A DNA stretch of 24,311 nucleotides from JANOYC01 sp031428675 (GCA_031428675.1 JANOYC010000150.1:1-24311); one strand, 5' to 3'; positions 1 through 7,336 are shown, numbered from the stretch's first letter. The notes: a model not told the origin generated them from the letters alone. Numbers and translations are program-made.

Positions 1-339
1 ATGCGCGAACTCTCGGGTGGTGCCGTCGAGGTGCGTTCTGGCGGCTCCGAGCCCGGCGACCAGATCAACCCGATGGCGATTCAGGCCATGGCCGAAGAGG
101 GCATCGACATCTCGCAGGCCGTCCCACAGCTCATGACGACCGACCAGGTCAGGGACTCGGATGTCGTGATCACCATGGGATGTGGCGACGTCTGCCCGAT
201 CTTTCCCGGCAAGCGCTACGAGGACTGGGAACTGGTCGACCCGAAGGGCAAGTCGATCGAGGAGGTTCGCCCGATTCGCGACGACATCAAGGCTCGTGTT
301 GAGCTGCTCTTGGTTGAGTTGCTCCCCGCAACGGCCTGA
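1..339 (+). CDS. arsC: Arsenate reductase, LMW-phosphatase type (5' end missing)
   Basis: Arsenate reductase of the low-molecular-weight tyrosine phosphatase fold, which reduces arsenate to arsenite in the cytosol before efflux. Visible parts are the region after the active-site loop (LSGGAVEVRSGGSEPGD), the segment DVVITMGCGDVCP with Cys61 and Cys65 (numbered from base 1), and the acid-loop region WELVDPKG. The CX5R anion-binding loop, which carries the nucleophilic Cys, should lie about 17 residues upstream and is outside the window. The ATG at base 1 therefore aligns with an internal residue of the paralogue that follows and is probably not the true start. The gene ends 12 nt before a second, longer arsenate reductase, so the two are likely co-transcribed. 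The order short ArsC then extended ArsC recalls the arsC1-arsC1' pair of Corynebacterium glutamicum. The family call is firm; which thiol partner it uses (thioredoxin or mycothiol) cannot be decided here. Confidence 0.9.
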   Translation: MRELSGGAVEVRSGGSEPGDQINPMAIQAMAEEGIDISQAVPQLMTTDQVRDSDVVITMGCGDVCPIFPGKRYEDWELVDPKGKSIEEVRPIRDDIKARVELLLVELLPATA

Positions 340-351
340 TCCAGTTTCGTC

Positions 352-1020
352 ATGCGCGACATCAGCGCACGCCGGGGGCTACCCGGACTGAGCTACCCGG
401 AGGATTATCTGCGGCGCCTATCGGCTGAGCTGTCCGAGAAATTCTCTGGCGTCTTCGCCGCAGAGACCGTCGAACGCTACGTGCTCGAGTCCTACACCGG
501 GCTTTTGCGCACGTCCACGGTGAAGGCGCACTTGGCGGGCAACACGGCGCGCTTCGCGACCGATCGGCTGACAGCACTAGCGCAAGCCAAAGGCGCCTTC
601 GAGCACGCTGTGCCCGAAGTGTTGTTTGTCTGCGAGCAGAATGCGGGCCGCTCGCAGATGGCTGCGGTGCTGACGAACGCGCTATCGGGCGGTGCTGTCC
701 ACGTGCGTTCCGCTGGCTCGGCGCCCGCTCACGAATTGAATCCCTCAGTTGTCTCGGTGATCGCAGAGCTTGGGCTGGATCTAAGTGAGGCGTTCCCAAA
801 GCCGCTGACGGACGACGTGGTTCAAGCCGCCGATGTGGTCATCACTATGGGGTGCGGAGATGCTTGCCCTGTGTACCCCGGAAAGCGATACCACGACTGG
901 GCGCTTGAGGATCCGGCCGACCTGCCTATCGACGACGTGCGTCGCGTTCGGGACCAGATCCGCTCCAACGTGGTCGCTATGCTTGCCCAACTCGGCATCG
1001 AAGCGAAAGAAATCAATTGA
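352..1020 (+). CDS. arsC: Arsenate reductase with N-terminal helical extension
   Basis: Second arsenate reductase, 222 aa. Residues 1-85 form a predicted all-helical extension (LSYPEDYLRRLSAELSEKF..., then a segment with ARFATDRL). Residues 88-215 are the phosphatase-like ArsC domain. The catalytic loop is VCEQNAGRS with nucleophile Cys94 and Arg100. The resolving pair lies in MGCGDACP (Cys168, Cys172), and Asp187 of EDP fits the general-acid loop. An N-terminal three-helix extension of this kind is known from C. glutamicum ArsC1', a thioredoxin-coupled dimeric enzyme, so that is the best model. From the shared SGGAV.VRS motif onward the ArsC domain closely resembles the preceding gene, so the two probably arose by duplication or belong to a conserved tandem pair. 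The ATG at 352 is the only sensible start; no clear Shine-Dalgarno is visible in the 12-nt gap, which suggests translational coupling to the upstream gene. Confidence 0.92.
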   Translation: MRDISARRGLPGLSYPEDYLRRLSAELSEKFSGVFAAETVERYVLESYTGLLRTSTVKAHLAGNTARFATDRLTALAQAKGAFEHAVPEVLFVCEQNAGRSQMAAVLTNALSGGAVHVRSAGSAPAHELNPSVVSVIAELGLDLSEAFPKPLTDDVVQAADVVITMGCGDACPVYPGKRYHDWALEDPADLPIDDVRRVRDQIRSNVVAMLAQLGIEAKEIN

Positions 1021-1069
1021 TGACCACTAGCGATCCGCTGGGGGTTTGTCGGCGCGATTGAGCCCCGGT

Positions 1070-1390
1070 TTAGGCAGTTGACGCGCTCGTGTCGCGCGGC
1101 TCGGGCACAACGCGCAAACCTGATGGGGTGTTGGAGAGTTTGACGAGCTCTTCGACCCATGCCCGATTGAGACTCGGTTCACGGTTGCCGAGAAAGTCGA
1201 ATTGCAGCGGGATCGTGGGGTGAATCCAGATCGAACTATGTCCACTGCCCGCCGCTGCCGCGTAGTCCCAACTGAAGGCGAAGCTTTCGCCTCTGCGTAC
1301 TTTTGAGAGAATTACGACCTTGAGGTGCGCAAGCACTCGGTCGTCGAACTCGACTGCGATAGCGGGGGTGCCGTAGATGAACTTGCCCAT
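1070..1390 (-). CDS. Small conserved protein, DUF7882-like
   Basis: A 106-aa soluble protein beginning MGKFIYGTPAIAVEFDDR, with the conserved-looking blocks DRVLAHLKVVILSKVRRGESFAFSW, SSIWIHPTIPLQFDFLG and SLNRAWVEEL. I recognise this from memory as a small family common in Microbacteriaceae genomes, often mislabelled 'ATP-dependent DNA ligase' and now DUF7882. It has no ligase motif and no catalytic site that I can identify, and its function is unknown. It has no signal peptide or membrane segment. It starts 2 nt after the stop of the upstream small gene on the same strand, so it is likely the last gene of a minus-strand transcript. The family assignment is from pattern memory only. Confidence 0.7.
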   Translation of the reverse strand: MGKFIYGTPAIAVEFDDRVLAHLKVVILSKVRRGESFAFSWDYAAAAGSGHSSIWIHPTIPLQFDFLGNREPSLNRAWVEELVKLSNTPSGLRVVPEPRDTSASTA

Positions 1391-1392
1391 GG

Positions 1393-1629
1393 CTACTGGC
1401 CCAGCCCTTCGTCAATTTCCTGAATGAAATTGTCGAACTGTTCGGCAGACCGGCGACCCCGGTCGTTTGTTTCGACGCTCCCTACGATACCTACCTGCGG
1501 CATGTCCGGAATAGGGAAGCGCGCGGTTTCATCGTCTTCACCAAGCCCGTCCACGTCGACGACATCGAGTTGGATCCCCGGGCTCAGCAGGAGTGTATGT
1601 ACGGCGGTCTTGCCGCTCTCCTCCAACAC
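1393..1629 (-). CDS. Small hypothetical protein, possibly 5'-truncated
   Basis: Acidic reading frame of 78 codons from a GTG at 1627-1629, rich in D and E (VLEESGKTAVHTLLL, DVVDVDGLGEDDETARF, PDMPQVGIVGSVETNDRG). I do not recognise the family. The same frame stays open upstream to 1704, where it meets the TGA of the NTF2-like gene. That upstream part (SEYSTTAAPAEGSVAVGVTV) reads like genuine protein but contains no ATG, and the GTG used here has no Shine-Dalgarno in front of it. The gene may therefore have lost its original 5' end where it abuts the NTF2-like gene. Its stop is 2 nt from the start of the DUF7882-like gene, so the two look like a pair. Coding nature is likely; the start is doubtful. 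Confidence 0.5.
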   Translation of the reverse strand: MLEESGKTAVHTLLLSPGIQLDVVDVDGLGEDDETARFPIPDMPQVGIVGSVETNDRGRRSAEQFDNFIQEIDEGLGQ

Positions 1630-1704
1630 AGTGACACCAACCGCGACGCTGCCTTCAGCGGGAGCGGCCGTTGTGGAGTATTCGCTTTTACCCTCGGGCT
1701 CGGT

Positions 1705-2097
1705 TCAGAAAGTTTCCACCCACTTCGCGCGCCATTCTGGCGGCTCGAAAGCCTCGCTCCAATATGCGGTTTCTTTTAGAATCTTTCCCGCGCTGAATTC
1801 AAAGATGAATACAGTCTCATACCTTGGGCCGGCGTAGTCGAGCGTTGCCTCTAGAACGACGAGGTCATCGGAACTGAGCATCCGACGGGGCGTGATGGTG
1901 GGCAATTGGGGGAACGACTGGTAGATGGCGCGCCGGTTCGCAGCGCCACTCACGCGCTCTCTGGATTGGGGCCAGTCCATCGTCGCGTCGTCGTGGAACA
2001 GTTCGTCCATGATCTCGATGCGCCCGTCGTTGATGCAGGCAATTAGGCGCTCGACCACGGCCTCGTTGGCGGTTGGCATTTCCGTGTCGATAGTCAC
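1705..2097 (-). CDS. SnoaL-like / NTF2-fold protein
   Basis: A 130-aa protein of the nuclear transport factor 2 superfamily (SnoaL-like), a cone-shaped alpha+beta barrel found in ketosteroid isomerases, polyketide cyclases and many uncharacterised small enzymes. Visible features are the N-terminal helix NEAVVERLIACINDGRIEIMDELFHDDATMDWPQ, the loop SGAANRRAIYQSFPQLP, and the C-terminal beta-strands YETVFIFEFSAGKILKETAYW. No specific catalytic assignment is possible. The start is GTG at 2095-2097, which overlaps the TGA of the cupin gene (GTGA overlap), so the two are translationally coupled. Together they form a small module diverging from the TetR regulator, which suggests a role in handling a small organic compound that the regulator senses (inference). 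Confidence 0.85.
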   Translation of the reverse strand: MTIDTEMPTANEAVVERLIACINDGRIEIMDELFHDDATMDWPQSRERVSGAANRRAIYQSFPQLPTITPRRMLSSDDLVVLEATLDYAGPRYETVFIFEFSAGKILKETAYWSEAFEPPEWRAKWVETF

Positions 2098-2447
2098 TTG
2101 GCGAAGCGACTGGCGCCGAACCAGTCGACAACGACGACGTCTTCATCGCCGATCACCCACGCATCGTGACCGCTGGGCAGGGACGTCACGTCGCCGGCGA
2201 CCGCGGTGTACTCGGTCCCATCGTCCATCCGGATGCCGAGCGTTCCGCTGAGGTGGTATTGGAAGTGGGGTGCCTCGCAGCTCTCCGTGCCCGCAATCGG
2301 CTTGACGTCGTTAGACCACCGCCATCCCGGGGCAAAGGTCAGTCGACCGACCTCACCGCCACCGATCACCAATATTTCGGCACGACCGTGCGGAAAGTCC
2401 CGCACCTCGTCGGGGCTACCGAAGGCCTTGTGCTCTGATTGCTTCAT
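2094..2447 (-). CDS. Cupin-domain protein
   Basis: A 117-aa small single-domain cupin. The core is FAPGWRWSNDVKPIAGTESCEAPHFQYHLSGTLGIRMDDGTEY followed by AGDVTSLPSGHDAWVIGDEDVVVVDWFG, matching the two conserved beta-barrel motifs of cupins (G-rich turn, H...H, then PxGxxH-like PSGHD). A bound metal is possible but not certain. The start is ATG 2445-2447, preceded by GAGGAG with 7-nt spacing (minus strand). The frame is open further upstream to 2741, but that part overlaps the divergent TetR gene and has no RBS. The gene overlaps the next one by 4 nt, and is the first gene after the bidirectional promoter region. Confidence 0.85.
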   Translation of the reverse strand: MKQSEHKAFGSPDEVRDFPHGRAEILVIGGGEVGRLTFAPGWRWSNDVKPIAGTESCEAPHFQYHLSGTLGIRMDDGTEYTAVAGDVTSLPSGHDAWVIGDEDVVVVDWFGASRFAK

Positions 2448-2545
2448 TGCGAACTCCTCGTCTCTGTTCCAGCGCGCTAGGGTCTGAGGAATCACAGACC
2501 GCCGGCAGAACCGCGGAGAGTACAGAGGATTCTGCATTACGCAGT

Positions 2546-2565
2546 TTGACCTACTAGTAAGTAAA
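2546..2565. promoter_or_regulatory. Candidate TetR operator
   Basis: Imperfect 20-bp palindrome TTGACCTACTAGTAAGTAAA with 8 of 10 symmetric pairs and a perfect TACTAGTA core. It sits in the 147-bp gap between the divergent cupin and tetR genes. It overlaps TTGACC on the plus strand and lies next to TTGACA on the minus strand (2567-2572), a good -35 box for the cupin operon. Its centre lies about 39 bp before the predicted leaderless start of tetR, so bound repressor could block both directions. Sequence symmetry is seen directly; the regulator assignment is inferred from adjacency. Confidence 0.5.
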
Positions 2566-2581
2566 GTGTCAATGGGGAGGT

Positions 2582-2587
2582 TAGACT
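2582..2587 (+). promoter_or_regulatory. -10 hexamer of tetR, leaderless arrangement
   Basis: TAGACT ends 7 nt before the GTG start at 2595, so transcription would begin at the start codon. The only purine-rich RBS-like stretch (GGGGAGG, 2574-2580) is 14 nt away and too far to act normally. Leaderless mRNAs of this layout are common in actinobacteria. Confidence 0.5.
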
Positions 2588-2594
2588 TGCCGGT

Positions 2595-3176
2595 GTGACT
2601 GTGCAGACCGAGGGAACCGGCACCGCGGGCCAGATCTTGGACGTCGCCGAGCGCTTGGTGCAAACCCGAGGGTTCAACTACTTCAGCTACGCCGATATCG
2701 CCGCGGAACTCGCACTCACCAAGCCAGCATTGCACTATCACTTCCGCAGCAAAGCGCTCCTCGGCGAGGCGCTTATTTCGCGCTATACCGACCGGTTCTT
2801 TGGTGCGCTGAACACCATCGACAGCGCCGGCGCCGACGCGCAGACGCGTCTCGACCGCTTCATTGCCTTGTACCGCACCATGCTTTCGTCGGGGCGGATG
2901 TGTCTTTGCGGAGTCTTCGCCGCAGAGTACCCGACGCTTCCCCCGGCTATGTGTGTGGCTGTGCTCGACTTCTTTGACCGAAACGAAACATGGCTCGAAG
3001 CCGTGCTACGTCAGGGCGTCGCAGAGCAGACGATGGTGGTCGCTGAGCCGGCGCGCGATGTCGCACGGATGATCATCGACACCGTGGAAGGTGCCACGAT
3101 GATCGCTCGCGCGCACGACGACCCAGAACGCTTCAACCGAGTGACGGAGCAGATGCTGTCTGCACTTCGCGCGTGA
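2595..3176 (+). CDS. TetR/AcrR family regulator
   Basis: A 193-aa TetR-family repressor. The N-terminal DNA-binding domain (about residues 10-58) shows ILDVAERLVQTRGFNYFSYADIAAEL followed by the recognition helix LTKPALHYHFRSKALL, typical of the family. The C-terminal ligand-binding domain contains three Cys in the middle (Cys103, Cys105 and one near residue 119; MCLCGVFAAEYPTLPPAMCVAV), which might allow thiol- or electrophile-based sensing (inference). The start is GTG 2595. It diverges from the cupin/NTF2-like genes across a palindrome (2546-2565), so it most likely represses them and itself. The inducer is unknown. Confidence 0.92.
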   Translation: MTVQTEGTGTAGQILDVAERLVQTRGFNYFSYADIAAELALTKPALHYHFRSKALLGEALISRYTDRFFGALNTIDSAGADAQTRLDRFIALYRTMLSSGRMCLCGVFAAEYPTLPPAMCVAVLDFFDRNETWLEAVLRQGVAEQTMVVAEPARDVARMIIDTVEGATMIARAHDDPERFNRVTEQMLSALRA

Positions 3177-3205
3177 CCCAGAAACGCCGTCTCCGCGAGC
3201 TTCGC

Positions 3206-3211
3206 TAGAGT
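3206..3211 (+). promoter_or_regulatory. -10 hexamer of corA-type gene, leaderless arrangement
   Basis: TAGAGT ends 6 nt before the ATG at 3218 and no Shine-Dalgarno is visible in front of the gene. This fits a leaderless transcript starting at the A of the ATG, separate from the tetR transcript. Confidence 0.45.
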
Positions 3212-3217
3212 CGAGCC

Positions 3218-4186
3218 ATGGCGAAAACACGCTGTTACGAAAACGGCGCGCTCACCGACGAAGACTTCGTACTTGCGGATGTCTCCGAGCACTTGGAAGC
3301 CCCGGATACCGTTGTATGGATCGATCTGGTGTCGCCGACCGCCGACGACTTGTCGCTGTTGGCGGAAGAGTTGGGCTGGCATCCGCTTGCTGTTGAGGAT
3401 GCAATCAACTTGCACCAAAGACCCAAGCTCGACCGATACGAGGACCATGCGTTCTTGGCGGGCTACGCCGCTTCGTTCGACCCCGACAACGACGAGGTGA
3501 GCCACGTAGAGGTCGTGGCGTTCATCAGCGCTCGTGCCCTCGTCACGATCCACCAGGGCGACTTCGATATCGATGCGGTCGTGGCGCGCTGGGACGCGAC
3601 AACGCATCTCGCGACGAGCGGAATCGCATTCCTTCTTCATGGCTTGCTCGATTGCCTCGTCGACAGCTACTTCGAGGTCGTTCAGGCGCTGGATGAGCGA
3701 ATCGAATCACTCGCGACCGACTTGTTTGACTCGTCAGCCCAGCAGGCAGCGCTGCAGAAGCAGTCGTTCGACTTGCGTCGCAGTCTCGTGCGATTGCGGC
3801 GAGTGGTGTTGCCGATGCGCGAGGTCGTCAATTCCCTCCTCCGTCGAGACCTGCGAGTCGTTGATGACCAGATGGGCCCATATTTCCAAGACGTCTATGA
3901 TCACGTGCTACGAGCAACCGAATGGACAGAAAGTCTGCGCGATCTCGCGACAAGCCTGCTAGAGGCGAATCTCGCGATCCAAGGACACCGTTTGAACGTG
4001 ATCACCAAGAAAGTGACCGGATGGGCCGCGATTATTGCGGTGCCCACCGCGATAACGGGCTTCTACGGACAGAACGTCCCGTATCCGGGGTTCAGCGAGC
4101 TCTCCGGCTTCTACGCTTCTACGGCACTCATTGCCGGCGGCTCGGGGTTGCTCTACCTGCTGTTCAAGCGGAACGATTGGATCTAG
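3218..4186 (+). CDS. CorA-family divalent metal transporter
   Basis: A 322-aa CorA-type channel for Mg2+ or Co2+ in the inner membrane. Residues 1-about 250 form the cytoplasmic funnel: VVWIDLVSPTADDLSLLAEELGWHPLAVEDA, QRPKLDRYEDHAFL, then long helices with LRRSLVRLRRVVLPMREVV and LLEANLAIQGHRLNVITKKVTGWA. Two C-terminal membrane segments follow: AAIIAVPTAITGFYG and FYASTALIAGGSGLLYLLF, with a short loop between and a basic end (KRNDW). The signature loop after the first segment reads YGQNVPYPG (residues 283-291), so the canonical GMN is GQN. Length and topology are normal. Conditions that control it cannot be read here; no M-box was seen in the short upstream gap. Confidence 0.9.
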   Translation: MAKTRCYENGALTDEDFVLADVSEHLEAPDTVVWIDLVSPTADDLSLLAEELGWHPLAVEDAINLHQRPKLDRYEDHAFLAGYAASFDPDNDEVSHVEVVAFISARALVTIHQGDFDIDAVVARWDATTHLATSGIAFLLHGLLDCLVDSYFEVVQALDERIESLATDLFDSSAQQAALQKQSFDLRRSLVRLRRVVLPMREVVNSLLRRDLRVVDDQMGPYFQDVYDHVLRATEWTESLRDLATSLLEANLAIQGHRLNVITKKVTGWAAIIAVPTAITGFYGQNVPYPGFSELSGFYASTALIAGGSGLLYLLFKRNDWI

Positions 4187-4218
4187 TTCGGCTCAGTCCC
4201 GACGCCTTCGAGAAGCCG

Positions 4219-5232
4219 TCACGAGAGTGCGGGGGCGATGTGGGTCACGATCGTCTCGAGCATCCGGGCATTGAAATCGACTCCGAGCTGGTTGGGGACC
4301 GTGACCAGGAGTGTGTCGGCGGCCCGGACCGCTTCGTCGTTCGCGAGTTCTGCGGCGATCACATCGGGTTCGCCCACGTAGCTTCGACCGAAGCGGGCAA
4401 GTCCGCCGTCGAGGTGCCCGACCTGGTCGTTCGGCCCGGACTGCGCGTGCAGACCGAAGTAGTGCCGGCTCTCGCTGTCGAAGATCGGAAGGATGCTACG
4501 ACTCACCGACACGCGCGGGTCGCGGCCCCAGCCCGCCTCTGCCCATGCGGAGCGGAACATCCAGATCTGTTCGGCCTGCAACTCGTGGAAAGGAACGCCC
4601 GTGTCCTCCGTCAGGAGCGTGGAACTCATGAGATTCATGCCCTGTTCGGCGGTCCACACCGCAGTGGCTCGGGTGCCGGCGCCCCACCAGATGCGCTCGG
4701 AAAGGCCAACAGAACGGGGCTCGATCGCTAGTGGTATCGACTGGCCCGTCATCTGAGGATTCGACACAGCCATGGCGTCACCGGCGATGGCGGAGCGGAA
4801 TCGAGCCGTGCGTTCGCGGGCGAGGTCGGCATCCGTCTGGTTCGCAGCGGGTACGTGCCCGAATGACTCCGACCCACGCAGCGCCGTTTCGGGCGACCCG
4901 CGGCTGAGGCCTAGTTGCAGACGACCACCGCTGATGAGGTCGGCCGCTGCGGCATCCTCAGCCATGTACAACGGGTTCTCGTAACGCATGTCGATCACCG
5001 CCGTACCGATCTCGATGCGGCTCGTACGGGCACCGATCGCGGCGAGCAGAGGAAAGGGCGCCGCGAGTTGACGGGCAAAGTGATGCACGCGCACGAAAGC
5101 GCCATCGGCGCCGATCTCTTCGGCGGCGACGGCGAGATCGATCGTCTGTGTCAGCGCGTCGCTTGCGGTGCGCACTTTCGACCCGGGCACCGCCTGCCAG
5201 TGCCCGAAGGTCAGGAATCCGATGCGCTTCAT
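4219..5232 (-). CDS. LLM-class flavin-dependent oxidoreductase
   Basis: A 337-aa luciferase-like monooxygenase, a TIM-barrel enzyme that uses reduced flavin and O2 on an unknown substrate. Typical blocks are MKRIGFLTFGHW, TIDLAVAAEEIGADGAFVRVHHFA, PFPLLAAIGARTSRIEIGTAVIDMRYENPLYMAEDAAAADLISGGRLQLGLSRGS and IWWGAGTRATAVWTAEQGMNLMSSTLL. The start is set at ATG 5230-5232 because MKRIGFL is the conserved N-terminus. GGAG abuts the ATG directly, closer than usual for an RBS, and the frame is open further upstream into the sugar-kinase gene. It follows the kinase gene by 50 bp on the same strand and could be the last gene of the lacI-pfkB transcript. It is convergent with the CorA-type gene. Confidence 0.9.
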   Translation of the reverse strand: MKRIGFLTFGHWQAVPGSKVRTASDALTQTIDLAVAAEEIGADGAFVRVHHFARQLAAPFPLLAAIGARTSRIEIGTAVIDMRYENPLYMAEDAAAADLISGGRLQLGLSRGSPETALRGSESFGHVPAANQTDADLARERTARFRSAIAGDAMAVSNPQMTGQSIPLAIEPRSVGLSERIWWGAGTRATAVWTAEQGMNLMSSTLLTEDTGVPFHELQAEQIWMFRSAWAEAGWGRDPRVSVSRSILPIFDSESRHYFGLHAQSGPNDQVGHLDGGLARFGRSYVGEPDVIAAELANDEAVRAADTLLVTVPNQLGVDFNARMLETIVTHIAPALS

Positions 5233-5282
5233 CTCCGGGTCAGCGCCGCGACCGGCGACCGTATTCCCGCGCGGGCTCGTCG

Positions 5283-6203
5283 CTACCCTTGCGGTATGGC
5301 CGTGGCCGCTGGGGGAAGCCGCAGTAGCGCGCCTTCGGAGCGGCACGTCGCTGCCGCCACGAGCATGGCCCGCTCCAGGAGCGCTCGCCACTCGTCATCG
5401 GTGGCGGGAACCCCGGATTCGGCGATGCCGGCAGCTACAGTCGCCAACGTGGAGTCGCCGCCACCCATCGTGTCGACGATCGGCCCCGGCATGTTTGCGA
5501 TGCCGGTGTGGATCTCGGAGCCTGCCGCGTCTACGATCGTTGCGCCCTTGGAGCCTGCTGTTTCCAGAATGTGAGTGACGCCCGCGGCGAGCAATCGTTC
5601 GCGCACGGCATCCGGTTCTTCGCCGTACAGGATGCGGCAGTCGTCGTCGCCGATCTTCGTGAGGAGCGCACCAGCGGCGATCCGCTCGAAGTTGCGGGTG
5701 AACGCCGTGGCTGAATGCAGCAACCCGGAACGAGGGTTGGGGTCGATGATCAGTCGCTCGCCAGCGCGGTCAATCGACTGCTCGATCTCAGCGGCTTGGG
5801 CGTCGTCGTCGAATCGCACGCAACTGATTGCTACCGCTGGTGCTGCGGCGATCGCTGCTTGAGCATCCTCGCCGATCTCGATGAAACGGTTGAAGGCCGC
5901 GTCATTGAACGAGTAGCGCGGTTCGCCGTTGATGCGGCGGGAGAATGCGCGGCCGGTGCCGAGCGCCGAAATGGAGGGGATGACGCCGACCCCGAACGCA
6001 GCGAGATGGTCGCGGATCATGCGGGAGCCCTCGTCGTCTTCACCGAGGGTGCAGACGAGAATCGTCGGCACCCCGAGGATCGAGAGACCAACGGCGACGT
6101 TGAGCGCCGCGCCCCCGACGAACGCCCGCACCCCCTCTTCATCGTGGATCTCATCAATCAGTGCATCGCCGATGACGACGACGGGGGCAGGGGAATCAGT
6201 CAT
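5283..6203 (-). CDS. PfkB-family sugar kinase, probable fructokinase
   Basis: A 306-aa ribokinase-fold (PfkB) kinase that phosphorylates a sugar with ATP in the cytosol. The first PfkB signature is FVGGAALNVAVGLSILG (residues 29-44), which binds the sugar. The second is VDTMGGGDST (residues 243-252) with catalytic base Asp250; the usual GAGD is GGGD. IIDPNPR (152-158) is another family block. The start ATG overlaps the TGA of the lacI gene (ATGA), so translation is coupled. Because the pair diverges from an FrcBCA-like transporter, fructose is the most likely substrate, but the specificity rests on neighbours only. Confidence 0.88.
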   Translation of the reverse strand: MTDSPAPVVVIGDALIDEIHDEEGVRAFVGGAALNVAVGLSILGVPTILVCTLGEDDEGSRMIRDHLAAFGVGVIPSISALGTGRAFSRRINGEPRYSFNDAAFNRFIEIGEDAQAAIAAAPAVAISCVRFDDDAQAAEIEQSIDRAGERLIIDPNPRSGLLHSATAFTRNFERIAAGALLTKIGDDDCRILYGEEPDAVRERLLAAGVTHILETAGSKGATIVDAAGSEIHTGIANMPGPIVDTMGGGDSTLATVAAGIAESGVPATDDEWRALLERAMLVAAATCRSEGALLRLPPAATAIPQG

Positions 6204-7273
6204 TGAGGTGCTCGTATCTCGCCGGATCCGCGGGGGATCAGTGTGGTCGGTATCTCGATGGTAGTGACCGGGGAGTCATCTCCGTCTAGCCGGCGGAGAA
6301 TCAGTTCGGCAGCCATGCGTCCGATCGACTTCGGATTCTGCGCGACGACCGTCAGTCCCGGGTCAAGAAGGTCGCCGAGGACAATATCGTCGAAGCCGAC
6401 GAGGGCGACTCGGTGCTGTGCGCCGAGTGCGCGTAGCGCGCGGATCGCACCGATGGTGATCAGGTTCTGTGCCGCAAAGATGGCGGTCGGCGGGTGATCG
6501 CTTGCCAGTAACCGGGCCACCGCATCCCGAGCTTGCTGTTCGTCGTCGAGTTGGTCGACGACGATCGCTTCGCCAGCGTGGATGTCGGAGGCGCCGATGG
6601 CGGAAAGGAAACCGTTCTCTCGGTGTTGGGCCGTCGTGATCGCGGTGCGGTCACCGAGGTATGCGATGCGTCGGTGGCCGTGGTGGATCAAGTGCTCGGT
6701 TGCGCGCACGGCTCCGTCGAAGTTGGTGCTGACGACGGCGTCTGCGTCAATATCACGCGGTACGCGGTCGACGAAAACCACGGGGGTGCCGCGCTCGAGT
6801 TCGGGGGCGAGATAAGCCTGGGTCGGCGCAATGGTGGTCAGGATGAGTCCGTCTACGCGTCGCTTGAGAAATTCGCGCACGAGCCGCTGTTCTCGATCGG
6901 GATCGTCGTCGAGGCTCGCAGACACCACGGCGAATCCCAAGTCATGCGTCGCGTCTTCGACTGCGCGGTGGATGGCGCCGGAAAACGGGTTGGCCACATT
7001 GCCGACGAGCAGTCCGATGGTGCCCGTGCGCCGATCGGATCGTCGCAAATTTCCTGCGTTGACGTCGAGCTGATAGTGCAAGGCCGCGGCGGCTGCCTGC
7101 ACGCGCTGGATTGTCTGTATCGACACGTTGGGCTCGTGATTGATCACGCGGGAGACCGTCTTGATGCCGACCCCAGCGAGCGCCGCCACGTCGCGCATCG
7201 TCGGGCGAGAGCGCGGGGCAGACGTGGACGAACGCGCGACCGTCTCGCGTGGTGCGTTCGACATCGATGTCAT
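6200..7273 (-). CDS. LacI-family sugar-responsive repressor
   Basis: A 357-aa LacI/GalR regulator. The helix-turn-helix and hinge are TMRDVAALAGVGIKTVSRVINHEPNVSIQTIQRVQAAAAAL (about residues 25-65). The periplasmic-binding-like effector domain follows, with TGTIGLLVGNVANPFSGAIHRAVE and GFDDIVLGDLLDPGLTVVAQNP. An about 24-residue Ser/Arg-rich extension precedes the helix-turn-helix. The start is ATG 7271-7273 with AAAGGT 7 nt upstream; the frame remains open upstream but crosses the promoter region. It is co-transcribed with the sugar kinase (ATGA overlap) and diverges from the ABC transporter operon. A matching LacI-type operator lies in between, so it probably represses the transporter and perhaps itself, released by a sugar or sugar phosphate (inference). 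Confidence 0.93.
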   Translation of the reverse strand: MTSMSNAPRETVARSSTSAPRSRPTMRDVAALAGVGIKTVSRVINHEPNVSIQTIQRVQAAAAALHYQLDVNAGNLRRSDRRTGTIGLLVGNVANPFSGAIHRAVEDATHDLGFAVVSASLDDDPDREQRLVREFLKRRVDGLILTTIAPTQAYLAPELERGTPVVFVDRVPRDIDADAVVSTNFDGAVRATEHLIHHGHRRIAYLGDRTAITTAQHRENGFLSAIGASDIHAGEAIVVDQLDDEQQARDAVARLLASDHPPTAIFAAQNLITIGAIRALRALGAQHRVALVGFDDIVLGDLLDPGLTVVAQNPKSIGRMAAELILRRLDGDDSPVTTIEIPTTLIPRGSGEIRAPQ

Positions 7274-7300
7274 TTTGTGACCTTTATCTGTAATCCTGGC

Positions 7301-7329
7301 TTGACTATATCTCTGTAACGGCGTAAAAA
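7301..7329 (+). promoter_or_regulatory. Promoter of the sugar ABC transporter operon
   Basis: TTGACT (7301-7306), a 17-nt spacer and TAAAAA (7324-7329) form a good housekeeping-type promoter for the plus-strand operon. On the opposite strand TATAGT (7304-7309) could be the -10 of the lacI gene, so the two promoters would overlap. Confidence 0.6.
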
Positions 7330-7336
7330 TAGCAAC

